Shown: positions 29,676 to 38,052 of the stretch, piece by piece | Numbering within the stretch: the stretch's first letter is position 1 | Layout: every line of letters begins with the position of its first letter | Assembly: GCF_020615385.1 (NCBI RefSeq) | Contig: NZ_JAJAVB010000032.1 | Location: 107,988 to 171,987, forward strand | Direction: 5' to 3' | Length of the DNA: 64,000 bases | From: Jiella soli | GTDB taxonomy: Bacteria > Pseudomonadota > Alphaproteobacteria > Rhizobiales > Rhizobiaceae | Notes under the pieces: model-generated | What the model saw: the letters and a program-made list of their open reading frames with translations, nothing else | Databases searched by the model: none | Told to the model about the DNA's origin: nothing | Position numbers and translations under genes: made by a program

Positions 29676-30520
29676 GCGAGCGCCTTGCCGACGTCGCCGC
29701 CCGGATCGATGGCATCCGGCAGCTCGGAAGCGTCGTCAACGCCATGCGCGGGATCGCCGGGGCGCGGATCCAGAAGGTGCGCCAGGAACTCGCGGCGGTG
29801 GACGCCTATTCCGAGACCATTGCGGAGACGCTCGGGCGGGTTCTCGCCATCGGGTCTCCGACCGGCGGAGCCGGCGCAGGGTCGGGGCGGATCGTGCGCA
29901 TCGTCTTCTGCGCCGAACAGGGCTTCGCCGGTGCCTTCAGCGAGCGGGTGCTGGACGCGATCGGCGGCGATGCGGAACCGGCGATGCTGTTCCTGATCGG
30001 CACGCGGGGACACGCGCTGGCGCAGGAGCGCGGCATCACGGCGGATTTCGCGGCGGCGATGCCGTCGCATTCCGCGGGAGTCCCCAAGCTTGCCGGCGAC
30101 ATCGTCGATTCGCTCGCGGCGAAGATCGCGAAGGGGCGGGTGGACAGGGCGGAGGCGGTCTACGCCGAGACCGCCGGGGCGGCCGGACTGACGGTCGTCC
30201 GCCGTCCGCTCCTGCCGCTCGACCCGCATACCTTCGCGCATGCGGCCCATGCCCGCGAGCCGATCCTGAACCTGCCGGTTCCGCAACTCCTTGCCGACCT
30301 GACGATGGAATATCTTCATGCGCTTATCTGCGGGACGGCGCTCCACGCCTTCGCCGCCGAGAACCAGGCGCGCATGGCGGCCATGGCCTCCGCGCATCGC
30401 GAGATCGACCGGCAGCTGGGCGTTCTGCAGGCAAGCTATCGCCATGTCCGGCAGGAACAGATCACCGCGGAGATCGTCGAACTCGCCGGCGGCCAGGCGG
30501 CGAGCCGCGAGCGGATCTGA
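29672..30520 (+). CDS. atpG: N-type ATPase subunit gamma
   Basis: The 282-residue central-shaft subunit is poorly conserved, as is usual for N-ATPases. The N-terminal helix [30 protein letters not shown] and the C-terminal helix [22 protein letters not shown] correspond to the coiled-coil shaft of gamma. It is the last gene of the operon and converges with ppk2 across 120 bases in which I see no clear terminator. Confidence 0.88.
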   Translation: MSERLADVAARIDGIRQLGSVVNAMRGIAGARIQKVRQELAAVDAYSETIAETLGRVLAIGSPTGGAGAGSGRIVRIVFCAEQGFAGAFSERVLDAIGGDAEPAMLFLIGTRGHALAQERGITADFAAAMPSHSAGVPKLAGDIVDSLAAKIAKGRVDRAEAVYAETAGAAGLTVVRRPLLPLDPHTFAHAAHAREPILNLPVPQLLADLTMEYLHALICGTALHAFAAENQARMAAMASAHREIDRQLGVLQASYRHVRQEQITAEIVELAGGQAASRERI

Positions 30521-30640
30521 CGCGGCATTGCGGCGGAGCGAATGCCAAGATGCTATCGCGAGGGAGGCCCGGATGACTCTCTTCCGCCATCCGCCGTACA
30601 GGGAGCGGCGTCCCGCCCGCCTAGAAATCGCGGCACGGTG

Positions 30641-31525
30641 TCAGCTCTCTTGCGCTGCGAGCTGCTTGCGGATCGCGAGGAGTTCCTGACGCCGCTCGTC
30701 CGTGGTCACGGGATAGCTCATCTCAAGGCTTTCGAGCGTCTGGAGGATGATCTCGGAGATGATCAGCCTGGCGTTCTTCTTGTCGTCGGCCGGGACGACG
30801 TACCAGGGCGATTCGGCCGTGCTCGTCGCGCCGAGGCAGGCTGCATAGGCATGCATGTAACTGTCCCAATAGCGGCGCTCCTCGATGTCGGCGAGGCTGA
30901 ACTTCCAGTTCTTCTGCGGCTCGTCGATGCGGGCGATGAAGCGCTTGCGCTGTTCCTCCTTGGACAGGTGAAGGAAGAATTTCACGATCCGCGTACCGTT
31001 GGCCGAGAGATGCCGTTCGAGGTCGGTGATGGAACGGTAGCGTTCGGACCAGATCGCCTCGTTGTTCGGCCCGACCTTCGACAGACCCTCCCTGAGGAGG
31101 ATCTCCGGATGGACGCGGACGATCAGGACCTCCTCATAGTAGGAGCGGTTGAAGATGCCGATCTTGCCGCGTTCGGGGAGATTGCGGGTGGTGCGCCAGA
31201 GGAAGTCGTGCTCGAGCTCCGTCGGGCTCGGATGCTTGAAGCTGAAGACCTGGCAACCCTGCGGATTTACGCCGGACATCACGTGCTTGATCGCGCCGTC
31301 CTTGCCGGCTGCGTCCATCGCCTGGAAGATCAGAAGGACCGCATGGCTGTTGGATGAGTAGAGCAGCTGCTGGAGATCGGCGAGGCGCGAGACGTGATCG
31401 TCGAGCATCTCGCGATAGTCGTGTTTCGACTTGTAGACCGGATCGACCGCCGTCGGCCACAGATCGAGGTCGACGACGGCGTTTTCCTCGACGCGGAACT
31501 GCTCCGTCTTCGTCTTGATCTTCAT
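30641..31525 (-). CDS. ppk2: Polyphosphate kinase 2 family protein (PPK2, TIGR03709-like)
   Basis: This 294-residue enzyme should transfer phosphate between polyphosphate and nucleotides in the cytoplasm. Walker A is DAAGKDG (71-77), followed by [21 protein letters not shown] and the Walker B/lid region [20 protein letters not shown]; these are hallmarks of the single-domain PPK2 class that can phosphorylate AMP or ADP. Which nucleotide is used cannot be read from sequence. ATG 31525 with GGAAG upstream is chosen; the frame stays open 49 codons further upstream without homology. Confidence 0.9.
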   Translation of the reverse strand: MKIKTKTEQFRVEENAVVDLDLWPTAVDPVYKSKHDYREMLDDHVSRLADLQQLLYSSNSHAVLLIFQAMDAAGKDGAIKHVMSGVNPQGCQVFSFKHPSPTELEHDFLWRTTRNLPERGKIGIFNRSYYEEVLIVRVHPEILLREGLSKVGPNNEAIWSERYRSITDLERHLSANGTRIVKFFLHLSKEEQRKRFIARIDEPQKNWKFSLADIEERRYWDSYMHAYAACLGATSTAESPWYVVPADDKKNARLIISEIILQTLESLEMSYPVTTDERRQELLAIRKQLAAQES

Positions 31526-31731
31526 GCCGCTTCCCTTCGCCCCTGCATCGGGCCGTCCGAACTCCGCCCGGCTCTGTGCGCTGGCAGCGGACGGCGGGTT
31601 GGCGCTTAAGGCTTCGACGGGCCTACATCCCCGCTTCGCGTGAGGAGATGGCGCTGCCCTGCCGAAGTGCAAATCCGGCGGTCTGTCGCCGCGAGCCGTT
31701 CCTCAAGCGGGGAACGGCTGCGCTTTCCGGG

Positions 31732-32094
31732 TCACGCCTTGCCGCTGCCTTTGCCGTTCGCGAAGGTGTCGTAGGCCCGCAGCGCCTCTCCGCCATAGAC
31801 CATCGACGGCCCGCCGCCCATTTGCACCGCGACCGCGATCGTCTCTGCGACTTCCTCCCGGGTCGCGCCGCGCCTGAAGGCGGCGCGGGCATGATAGCCG
31901 ACGCAGCCGTCGCAGCGGTCGGCGATGCCGATCGCAAGCGCCATCAGCTCCTTCACCTTCGCCGGAAGCGCGCCGTCGTGATAAGTGGCCCTGCCGAGGG
32001 CGGAAAAACCCTTCATCGCATCCGGCGCGGCTTGCGCCAGAAGGTCGGCGCCAGAGACCACGCGGTCTGCGATCTCGTTATAGTCCTTGGTCAT
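31732..32094 (-). CDS. Carboxymuconolactone decarboxylase/AhpD-family protein
   Basis: The 120-residue protein has the CMD fold with the AhpD-like redox motif C61-D-G-C64 and H68 (RCDGCVGYHARAAFRRGAT). Such proteins act as alkylhydroperoxidases or protein disulfide reductants. The ATG at 32094 lies 104 bases after phaC on the same strand, so it is probably cotranscribed with the FNR-box-preceded phaC. Confidence 0.88.
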   Translation of the reverse strand: MTKDYNEIADRVVSGADLLAQAAPDAMKGFSALGRATYHDGALPAKVKELMALAIGIADRCDGCVGYHARAAFRRGATREEVAETIAVAVQMGGGPSMVYGGEALRAYDTFANGKGSGKA

Positions 32095-32198
32095 GATGGT
32101 CTTTCTTTCGATGTCGGGAAGCAGAAGGAGGAGTGTAGCCGCCTGATGGACGGTCTCGATCGTTGGCGGCGTGCGCGGCGCGAATCCCGGCCGGCTCG

Positions 32199-33950
32199 TC
32201 AGTGCTCGCGCACGTATGAGCCGGGCGCGTCGTCCAGGGCCGGATAGTGGTCCGATCCCATGGGCGGCGGGGCGATCCGCTGGCTGGACTGCCGTGCGAG
32301 CCATTCGAACCAGGCCGGCCACCACGAGCCGTCTCTCTTGCCCGCTTCGGCCAGCCACTCGTCCGGCCCGACATAGAGCGCACCCGTCGGCCGCTCGGCG
32401 ATCCGGAAGTGCCGGTGCGGATGGTCGGGTTCGGAGACGATGCCCGCATTGTGCCCGCCCGAGGTCAGCACGAAGGTGAGATCCGCATCGCTGAGAAGGT
32501 GGATCTTGTAGACCGAGCGCCAGGGCGCGACGTGATCGGTCTCGGTGCCGACGACGAAGAACGGCACACGGATGTCGCTGGCGACGACCGGCCGGTCCCC
32601 GACGAGGAAATGACCCTCGGCAAACTCGTCGTTCAGGAACAGCCGGCGCAGATACTCTTCGTGCATCCTTGCCGGCATGCGGGTTCCGTCGGCATTCCAC
32701 GCCATCAGGTCGTTCGGGTGCTCGCGCTCGCCGAGGAGGTAGCTGCGCACGAGCCGCGACCAGATCAGGTCGTTGGAGCGCAGGAGTTGGAAGGCGCCGG
32801 CCATCTGCCGGCTGTCGAGATAGCCCTGCTCGCGCATGACGTCGGCGAGAAAGGCGAGCTGGTCCTCGGTGATGAAGAGCTGCAGTTCTCCCGCATCCGA
32901 AAAGTCGGTCTGGGCGCACAGGAGGGTGATGCTCGCGAGCCGCTCGTCGTGCTCGCGCGCCATTGCGGCGGCCGCGATCGTCAAAAGCGTGCCGCCGAGA
33001 CAGTAGCCGCAGGCATGGACCTTCGCACCGTCACAGATATCCGTAACGGCGGACAGCGCCGCCATCACGCCCTCGGTGCGGTAGTCGTCGAAGGAGGTGT
33101 CGCGGAACTCCGGCCCCGGGTTGCGCCAGGAGATCGCGAAGACCGTATGGCCGGCGGCGACCAGGTGCCGGATCAGCGAGTTTTCCGGCGATAGATCCAG
33201 GATGTAGTACTTCATGATCCAGGCCGGCACGATCAGAACCGGCTCGCGGGCGACATCGAGCGTCGTCGGCGCGTACTGGATCAGCTCGATCAGCCCGTTG
33301 CGAAAGACGATTTTGCCCCGCGTCACCGCGAGATCACGTCCGACGATGTGCTCGCCGAGGCCGGACGGCGTGCCGCTCATCGTCTCCGCGATGTCGCTGA
33401 AGAGGTTGGCTGCGCCGTCCGCGAAGTTCGCTCCAAGGGTCGCAACGCTCGCCTCGATGACCTCCGGATTGAGGAAGGGGGCGTTGCTTGGCGACGCCAT
33501 GTCGGCCAGCTGACGTGTGGTGAAGGACACGATGCGCTGGTGACGTCTGTCGACGCCCGGTAGTGGCCCCGTCGCCTCCGCCCACCAGTCTTCCCCAAGC
33601 AGGAACGCCTGCCGGAAGAGGTCGAACGGATAGCGCCGCCAGGCCTCGTCCTCGAAGCGCCGGTCGCCGGCCTTGGGGGCGATCACACTCTCTCCGGCTG
33701 CCGCGCGCATGAGTCTCAGCCAGTGCGCGCCAGCCGATCTTGCAAGTTCCGCTCGCCGGAAGGGGGCATTGGCGAGATGCAGCGACCAGTCGAGAAAGGC
33801 GAGCCCGAGCCCGTAGGGCGACAGGCCGGACGTGGCGCGCCCCTGGAGCGCGTGCAGCATCACGTCGTGATCGAGAACCGGCGAGGGACTCCGCGTATCG
33901 ACCTCAAGGCCGCTTGCCGAGCGGGGGATGTGCGAAGAATTGATCGGCAT
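32199..33950 (-). CDS. phaC: Class I polyhydroxyalkanoate synthase
   Basis: PhaC (583 residues) polymerises 3-hydroxyacyl-CoA into storage granules. The lipase-box nucleophile is C317 in ACGYCLGGT, with D472 (GTETDHVAPW) and H500 (TSGGHNAGIV) completing the triad; the N-terminal PHA synthase domain includes FPIRQAFLLGEDWW-like sequence. It is the class I type working without PhaE or PhaR. The ATG at 33950 is chosen, as upstream sequence lacks homology. An FNR/FixK box is centred about 125 bases upstream of the ATG. No phaA/phaB accompanies it here. Confidence 0.94.
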   Translation of the reverse strand: MPINSSHIPRSASGLEVDTRSPSPVLDHDVMLHALQGRATSGLSPYGLGLAFLDWSLHLANAPFRRAELARSAGAHWLRLMRAAAGESVIAPKAGDRRFEDEAWRRYPFDLFRQAFLLGEDWWAEATGPLPGVDRRHQRIVSFTTRQLADMASPSNAPFLNPEVIEASVATLGANFADGAANLFSDIAETMSGTPSGLGEHIVGRDLAVTRGKIVFRNGLIELIQYAPTTLDVAREPVLIVPAWIMKYYILDLSPENSLIRHLVAAGHTVFAISWRNPGPEFRDTSFDDYRTEGVMAALSAVTDICDGAKVHACGYCLGGTLLTIAAAAMAREHDERLASITLLCAQTDFSDAGELQLFITEDQLAFLADVMREQGYLDSRQMAGAFQLLRSNDLIWSRLVRSYLLGEREHPNDLMAWNADGTRMPARMHEEYLRRLFLNDEFAEGHFLVGDRPVVASDIRVPFFVVGTETDHVAPWRSVYKIHLLSDADLTFVLTSGGHNAGIVSEPDHPHRHFRIAERPTGALYVGPDEWLAEAGKRDGSWWPAWFEWLARQSSQRIAPPPMGSDHYPALDDAPGSYVREH

Positions 33951-34068
33951 GGGGCATCCTTCGGAAGAGGAGCAGGTGGCGTCACCAAGGGGGGCAGTGG
34001 TTGGCGAGGGTGGTCGGAGGGCGAGCCTCGTCGTGGCGGCACCATCGGCCGACGGGTCGGCTCCGACC

Positions 34069-34082
34069 TTGATCCTCGTCAA
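34069..34082 (-). promoter_or_regulatory. FNR/FixK box upstream of phaC
   Basis: TTGATCCTCGTCAA matches TTGAT-N4-GTCAA. Activation from -41.5 would start transcription near 34034, 84 bases before the phaC ATG. Confidence 0.68.
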
Positions 34083-34164
34083 GCTCGCGCCGCGGTAAGG
34101 GTGGCCGCTGACACTGCTACGGCTCGGACGACCCCAGGCCCTCCATTGCGGCCGGAGCCCCAAA

Positions 34165-35220
34165 TCACCCGGCTTCGGCCGCAGCCGCGCCTGCTACGGC
34201 TGGTGTTGGCCCTGCGGTGTTGAGAACCGCCAGGACCTTGGTGATCATGCCGTATTTCGTCTGGGTGACGCGCCATTCGCGGTACCAGTCGACGACGTCG
34301 CCCCACGGCGCGTTGATCTGGGAGAGGCCGGAGATGAAGGCGACGATGGTCCCGATTTCCGTCATCCCCTCGATGACATAGTAGCCTCCAAGTGCCAGCA
34401 CCGACGCGACACCGAAGTGGTACATCAGGTTCATCAGGAAGTTCATGGAGTACTTTATCTTGAAGATACCCATGTTCAGCCGGAACACGGCGTCGATCTC
34501 GCGGCCGTAGGTGAGGGTGGCCGTCGCGTCGTCGGCCGGCTCGTCGATGATCTCGGCGCTCAGCGAGCGCAGCGTCGTGACCCGCCGGCCCACGCGGCGA
34601 TTTATAGCCTTCTGCATCAACGGCACGAACACGACCTGCGGGGAGAGGACGACGAGCGCGACCAGCGCCATCATCGGCTCGATATAGGTGAGGTAGGCAA
34701 AGGTGGAGACGAGGATTCCGCCCTGCAGGAGCGGTGCGGAGAGGCTGATTCCGACGAAGCTGCCGATCGGCTCGACCTCGCTCAGAACTAACGATACCTC
34801 GATACCGGGCGGTATGGGCCGGGCGTTCCGAACGCCGAAGCGGCGGATCGCGGTCAGGATCGCGCCGCGCAGCCACCGCACGGCGTTCTCGCTGACCTTT
34901 CCGCGATAGACGTTCATGCCGAGCTTCAGGACGCCGAGCAGCAGGGTGGTCAGGGCGTAGAGCCCAGCCAGCCAGAAGACCCTGACCATGTCGTTGCCGT
35001 TGACCGCGTCGTTGACGATCTGCCGCTGCAGCTCAAGCGGGGCGATATTGACCACGAAGACCGAGACCGAGAGCAGCACGAGCCAGAACTGTTCCCAGAA
35101 GCCGCACCGCCAGATGATGCCGGACAGGTCTTCGGGGATTCGGACGGGACCGCAGCCTGAGAGGCTTCTGTCCCGCGCGTCCTCGACGCTTCGCCCGACC
35201 TCGACATCCATTGCCGCCAT
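34165..35220 (-). CDS. ABC transporter transmembrane-domain-only protein
   Basis: The 351-residue protein resembles the membrane half of a type IV ABC exporter, with about six hydrophobic segments: FWLVLLSVSVFVVNIAPLELQ, VFWLAGLYALTTLLLGVLKL, and later IGTIVAFISGLSQI near the C-terminus. The frame ends soon after the membrane domain with an Ala-rich tail, so no ATPase domain is encoded and none is adjacent. It may use an ATPase elsewhere or have a non-transport role. ATG 35220 (GGGGAC upstream) is favoured over ATG 35211. Confidence 0.78.
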   Translation of the reverse strand: MAAMDVEVGRSVEDARDRSLSGCGPVRIPEDLSGIIWRCGFWEQFWLVLLSVSVFVVNIAPLELQRQIVNDAVNGNDMVRVFWLAGLYALTTLLLGVLKLGMNVYRGKVSENAVRWLRGAILTAIRRFGVRNARPIPPGIEVSLVLSEVEPIGSFVGISLSAPLLQGGILVSTFAYLTYIEPMMALVALVVLSPQVVFVPLMQKAINRRVGRRVTTLRSLSAEIIDEPADDATATLTYGREIDAVFRLNMGIFKIKYSMNFLMNLMYHFGVASVLALGGYYVIEGMTEIGTIVAFISGLSQINAPWGDVVDWYREWRVTQTKYGMITKVLAVLNTAGPTPAVAGAAAAEAG

Positions 35221-35324
35221 CAATCCAGTCCCCGGGGCCGGACGACGGGAACGTGGCGTTCGTCGGTCCGGATATGCTTGGAGCATCCTGCCTTGGCATT
35301 GGCTGGACTCCTGCGCCCCGCGCC

Positions 35325-35338
35325 TTGATGTGGGTCAA
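35325..35338. promoter_or_regulatory. FNR/FixK box between the ABC-domain gene and fixK
   Basis: TTGATGTGGGTCAA matches TTGAT-N4-GTCAA. It is about 111 bases from the minus-strand ABC-domain start and about 216 from the regulator start, so the minus gene is the better target; autoregulation of the regulator is possible too. It lies in a 327-base gene-free region (35221-35547). Confidence 0.68.
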
Positions 35339-35448
35339 CGACTGCGCGAGCGCGGAAGAGCAAGGTGAAGTCGGAGAGCAGGTTCCAAGGTCCGGCGGAG
35401 AACGCCTCGGCCCTTCCTGCCGGTCGCTTCGGCCGATGGGACAATCGG

Positions 35449-35466
35449 TCTACGTAGAATTCCTTA
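35449..35466 (+). promoter_or_regulatory. FixJ-like site upstream of the FixK-like regulator
   Basis: The perfect palindrome TCTACGTAGA (35449-35458) followed by ATTCC resembles FixJ sites of rhizobial fixK promoters, which contain TACGTA or TAAGTA cores next to a C-rich flank. It lies about 90 bases before the regulator ATG. The match is from memory of the motif and is tentative. Confidence 0.35.
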
Positions 35467-35547
35467 GGAGCAAACCGAATTTCGGCCGGACGGCGAGGCG
35501 GCTACTCCTTTGTGCATCAGGAACGAGCCGCACCCCGGAGCTTCAAG

Positions 35548-36267
35548 ATGCACACCGCCTTCGCTTCCGCCGATATCGCCCGTCCCAGGACAGGAACGCT
35601 TTCGACCACCGCGAATGCCGCCGTCTCCATTCGGCCCGTTACGGCCGATGCCCGCGGCGAGGCGGCGGGCACGCCCCTTGCCGGGCAGGTGCTGACCTTC
35701 GCCGAAGGAAGCGAGATCTATTGCGAGGGCGACGAGGTCCGCTCCTTCTACAAGGTCGTCAGCGGCACGGTACGCACCTGCAAGTTCCTCAGCGACGGCC
35801 GCCGCCAGATCGACGGTTTCCACGGCGAAGGCGAGATCTTCGGGCTGGAGTCGGGAAGCGAGCATCGTCTTTCGGCCGAAGCGGTCAGCGACTGCACGGT
35901 GATCGCCTATCGCTGGAGAGGTTTCGCGGCCCTCGGCAATGGCGACGGAGCAGCGGCGCAGGCCGTCTTCCAACTGGCCATGCAGTGCCTCGAGCGGGCG
36001 CAGGAGCACTCCTTGCTGCTCGGCCGCCGCAGCGCCGCGCAGAAGCTCGCCGCCTTCCTCATCAATCTTGCCGGGCGCGGAAACGGCAAGGGCGGCAGCG
36101 TCGACCTTGCCATGACCCGCCAGGACATTGCAGACTATCTCGGCCTCACTATCGAGACGGTGTCGCGCACGCTGTCGCAGTTCGAGCGCGACCGGGTGAT
36201 AGCTCTGCCGTCCGCCCGCCACGTCGTCCTTCGGAACCGGGCCGCTCTCGAAGCCTGCGCAGACTGA
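35548..36267 (+). CDS. Crp/Fnr family regulator, FixK-like
   Basis: The 239-residue protein has a cyclic-nucleotide-binding-like beta barrel (about 45-130), a dimerisation helix and a C-terminal HTH_Crp domain. The recognition helix LTIETVSRTLSQFERD has E203, S206 and R207, the FNR-type set that reads TTGAT-N4-ATCAA. The N-terminal cysteine cluster of oxygen-sensing FNR is absent (no Cys before C59), so it is FixK-like and relies on upstream control. ATG 35548 is chosen because GGAG lies 7 bases upstream; an in-frame ATG at 35512 is possible. Its predicted site occurs seven times in the surrounding 30 kb. Confidence 0.9.
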   Translation: MHTAFASADIARPRTGTLSTTANAAVSIRPVTADARGEAAGTPLAGQVLTFAEGSEIYCEGDEVRSFYKVVSGTVRTCKFLSDGRRQIDGFHGEGEIFGLESGSEHRLSAEAVSDCTVIAYRWRGFAALGNGDGAAAQAVFQLAMQCLERAQEHSLLLGRRSAAQKLAAFLINLAGRGNGKGGSVDLAMTRQDIADYLGLTIETVSRTLSQFERDRVIALPSARHVVLRNRAALEACAD

Positions 36268-36340
36268 GCCGGCCGCAAGGTCGGCAGCCGGCGGGCAAGC
36301 GACGTCCGTCCCGATCCCGCTGCCGCCGAAGGTCTTTGCC

Positions 36341-38047
36341 TTGTATTTTCTCGCCCTTGCCACGGATTTCGACGGGACGCTCGCCAAGGATGGCGTCGTC
36401 GTCGCCGAAACGCTGGACGCGCTCGAGCGGTTGAAGGCTAGCGGCCGGCGGATCATCCTCGTCACGGGCCGCGAGCTTCCGGAACTGCGCCGGATCTTCC
36501 CGCAGATGATGATGTTCGACCGAGTGGTCGCGGAGAACGGAGCGCTTCTGTTCGACCCGCAGGAAGGGCTCGAACAGCTTCTCGCACCGCCGCCACCTCC
36601 AAGCTTCGTCGAGATGCTACGCGCCAAGGGCGTCGGGCCGATTTCCGTCGGCCGCGCCGTCGTCGCGACCTGGGAGCCGCATCAGGGGGCCGTCCTCGAG
36701 GCGATCCGCGAAAGCGGACTGGAACTCCAGATCGTTTTCAACAAGGGCGCGATCATGATCCTGCCGCCCGGTGTCAACAAGGCGTCGGGACTGGAGGCCG
36801 CGCTTCGCGATCTCGAACTGTCGCCACATAACGTCGCCGCCGTCGGCGACGCGGAAAACGATCATGCCCTCTTCCTGGCGAGCGGCTGCGGAGCCGCCGT
36901 CGCGAACGCGGTTCCGGCGGTCAAGCGAGCGGCCGACATCGCGCTCGCCCGCGACCATGGCGCAGGCGTCGCCGAACTCGCCGATCGGCTGATCGGGGAG
37001 GATGCCGCACTGGCGCCCGCAACGCGGCACGGCATCAGGCTCGGGATCGACCGACACGGGCGAGACGTGATCTTGACGCCGTTCGGCGGCAACGTCCTGA
37101 TCGTCGGCAGTTCGGGCAGCGGCAAGTCAAGTCTCGCCGTCGCACTCACCGAGCGCATGGCCGAAAAGCGCTTCGAATTCTGCGTGATCGATCCCGAAGG
37201 CGACTATGTCGATCTCGAGCATGCCGTGTTCATCGGTACGCTGCGCGCGCCGCCGCCGGCGGCCGAGGCCCTGAAGCTCCTCCGCGACGACGCCGTCAAT
37301 CTCGTCGTCAACACCCAGGCGCTTCCGCTCAGGGATCGCCGCGCGCTCACCGCGATGATGCTGACGCAGATCGGACGGCTGAAGGACCGGACCGGACGAC
37401 CGCACTGGCTGCTGATCGACGAGGCGCACGAAGTGCTTCCTGCGAGTGCCGATGGCGAGCAAGTCGCGCGGATGGAGGGCACGAACGGGACCATCCTGGT
37501 GACCGCCTATCCGCATGCGCTCGCGCCGGAGGCTCTCGCCGGGATCGCTGCAGTCGTCGTCGTCGGGGCGCCGTCGGACCATGCACTTGCCTGCCTCGCG
37601 GCGGCGGGCAAGTCCCCGCCGAGCGAGCTTCCCGAAGTCGGTGCGGGCGAGGTAATCTTCTGGCGTCCGGCTTCCGGTGAACCGCCAGCCTGCGTCAAGG
37701 TCGCAGTGCCCGTCCAGGTGCATCGCCGCCACCGGGGCAAATATGCGGTCGGGGATGTCGGCTCCTTCCGCAGCTTCTACTTCCGCGGACCGGGCAAAGC
37801 GATGAACACGCCGGCCCGAAACCTCTATCGTTTCCTCGACATGGCCGCGCAGGTGGACGACGCGACCTGGGATCATCACCTCAGGGCGGGCGACTATTCC
37901 GGGTGGTTCCGGCATGTCATCAAGGACGAGGACCTCGCGCTCGAAACGGCGCGGATCGAAGGCGACAGGACGCTTTCGCCGCAGGAGAGCCGTCGGCGCG
38001 TACGCAAGGCGGTATGGCGCCGCTACGCCGCCCCAGCGGAGGATTGA
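36341..38047 (+). CDS. Fusion of HAD hydrolase and HerA/DUF87-like ATPase
   Basis: The 568-residue protein joins two domains. Residues 1 to about 215 form a Cof-type HAD hydrolase with DFDGTLA (nucleophile D9, acid D11), VTGR and GDAEND (169-174). Residues about 225-560 hold a P-loop NTPase with Walker A GSSGSGKS (256-263), VIDPEGDY and Walker B WLLIDEAHE (356-364), as in HerA/VirB4-like ATPases. The start is TTG 36341, where the HAD domain begins. The function of the fusion is unknown. It follows the FixK-like gene by 73 bases and precedes the P-type ATPase by 5, suggesting one transcript. Confidence 0.88.
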   Translation: MYFLALATDFDGTLAKDGVVVAETLDALERLKASGRRIILVTGRELPELRRIFPQMMMFDRVVAENGALLFDPQEGLEQLLAPPPPPSFVEMLRAKGVGPISVGRAVVATWEPHQGAVLEAIRESGLELQIVFNKGAIMILPPGVNKASGLEAALRDLELSPHNVAAVGDAENDHALFLASGCGAAVANAVPAVKRAADIALARDHGAGVAELADRLIGEDAALAPATRHGIRLGIDRHGRDVILTPFGGNVLIVGSSGSGKSSLAVALTERMAEKRFEFCVIDPEGDYVDLEHAVFIGTLRAPPPAAEALKLLRDDAVNLVVNTQALPLRDRRALTAMMLTQIGRLKDRTGRPHWLLIDEAHEVLPASADGEQVARMEGTNGTILVTAYPHALAPEALAGIAAVVVVGAPSDHALACLAAAGKSPPSELPEVGAGEVIFWRPASGEPPACVKVAVPVQVHRRHRGKYAVGDVGSFRSFYFRGPGKAMNTPARNLYRFLDMAAQVDDATWDHHLRAGDYSGWFRHVIKDEDLALETARIEGDRTLSPQESRRRVRKAVWRRYAAPAED

Positions 38048-38052
38048 CGAGA

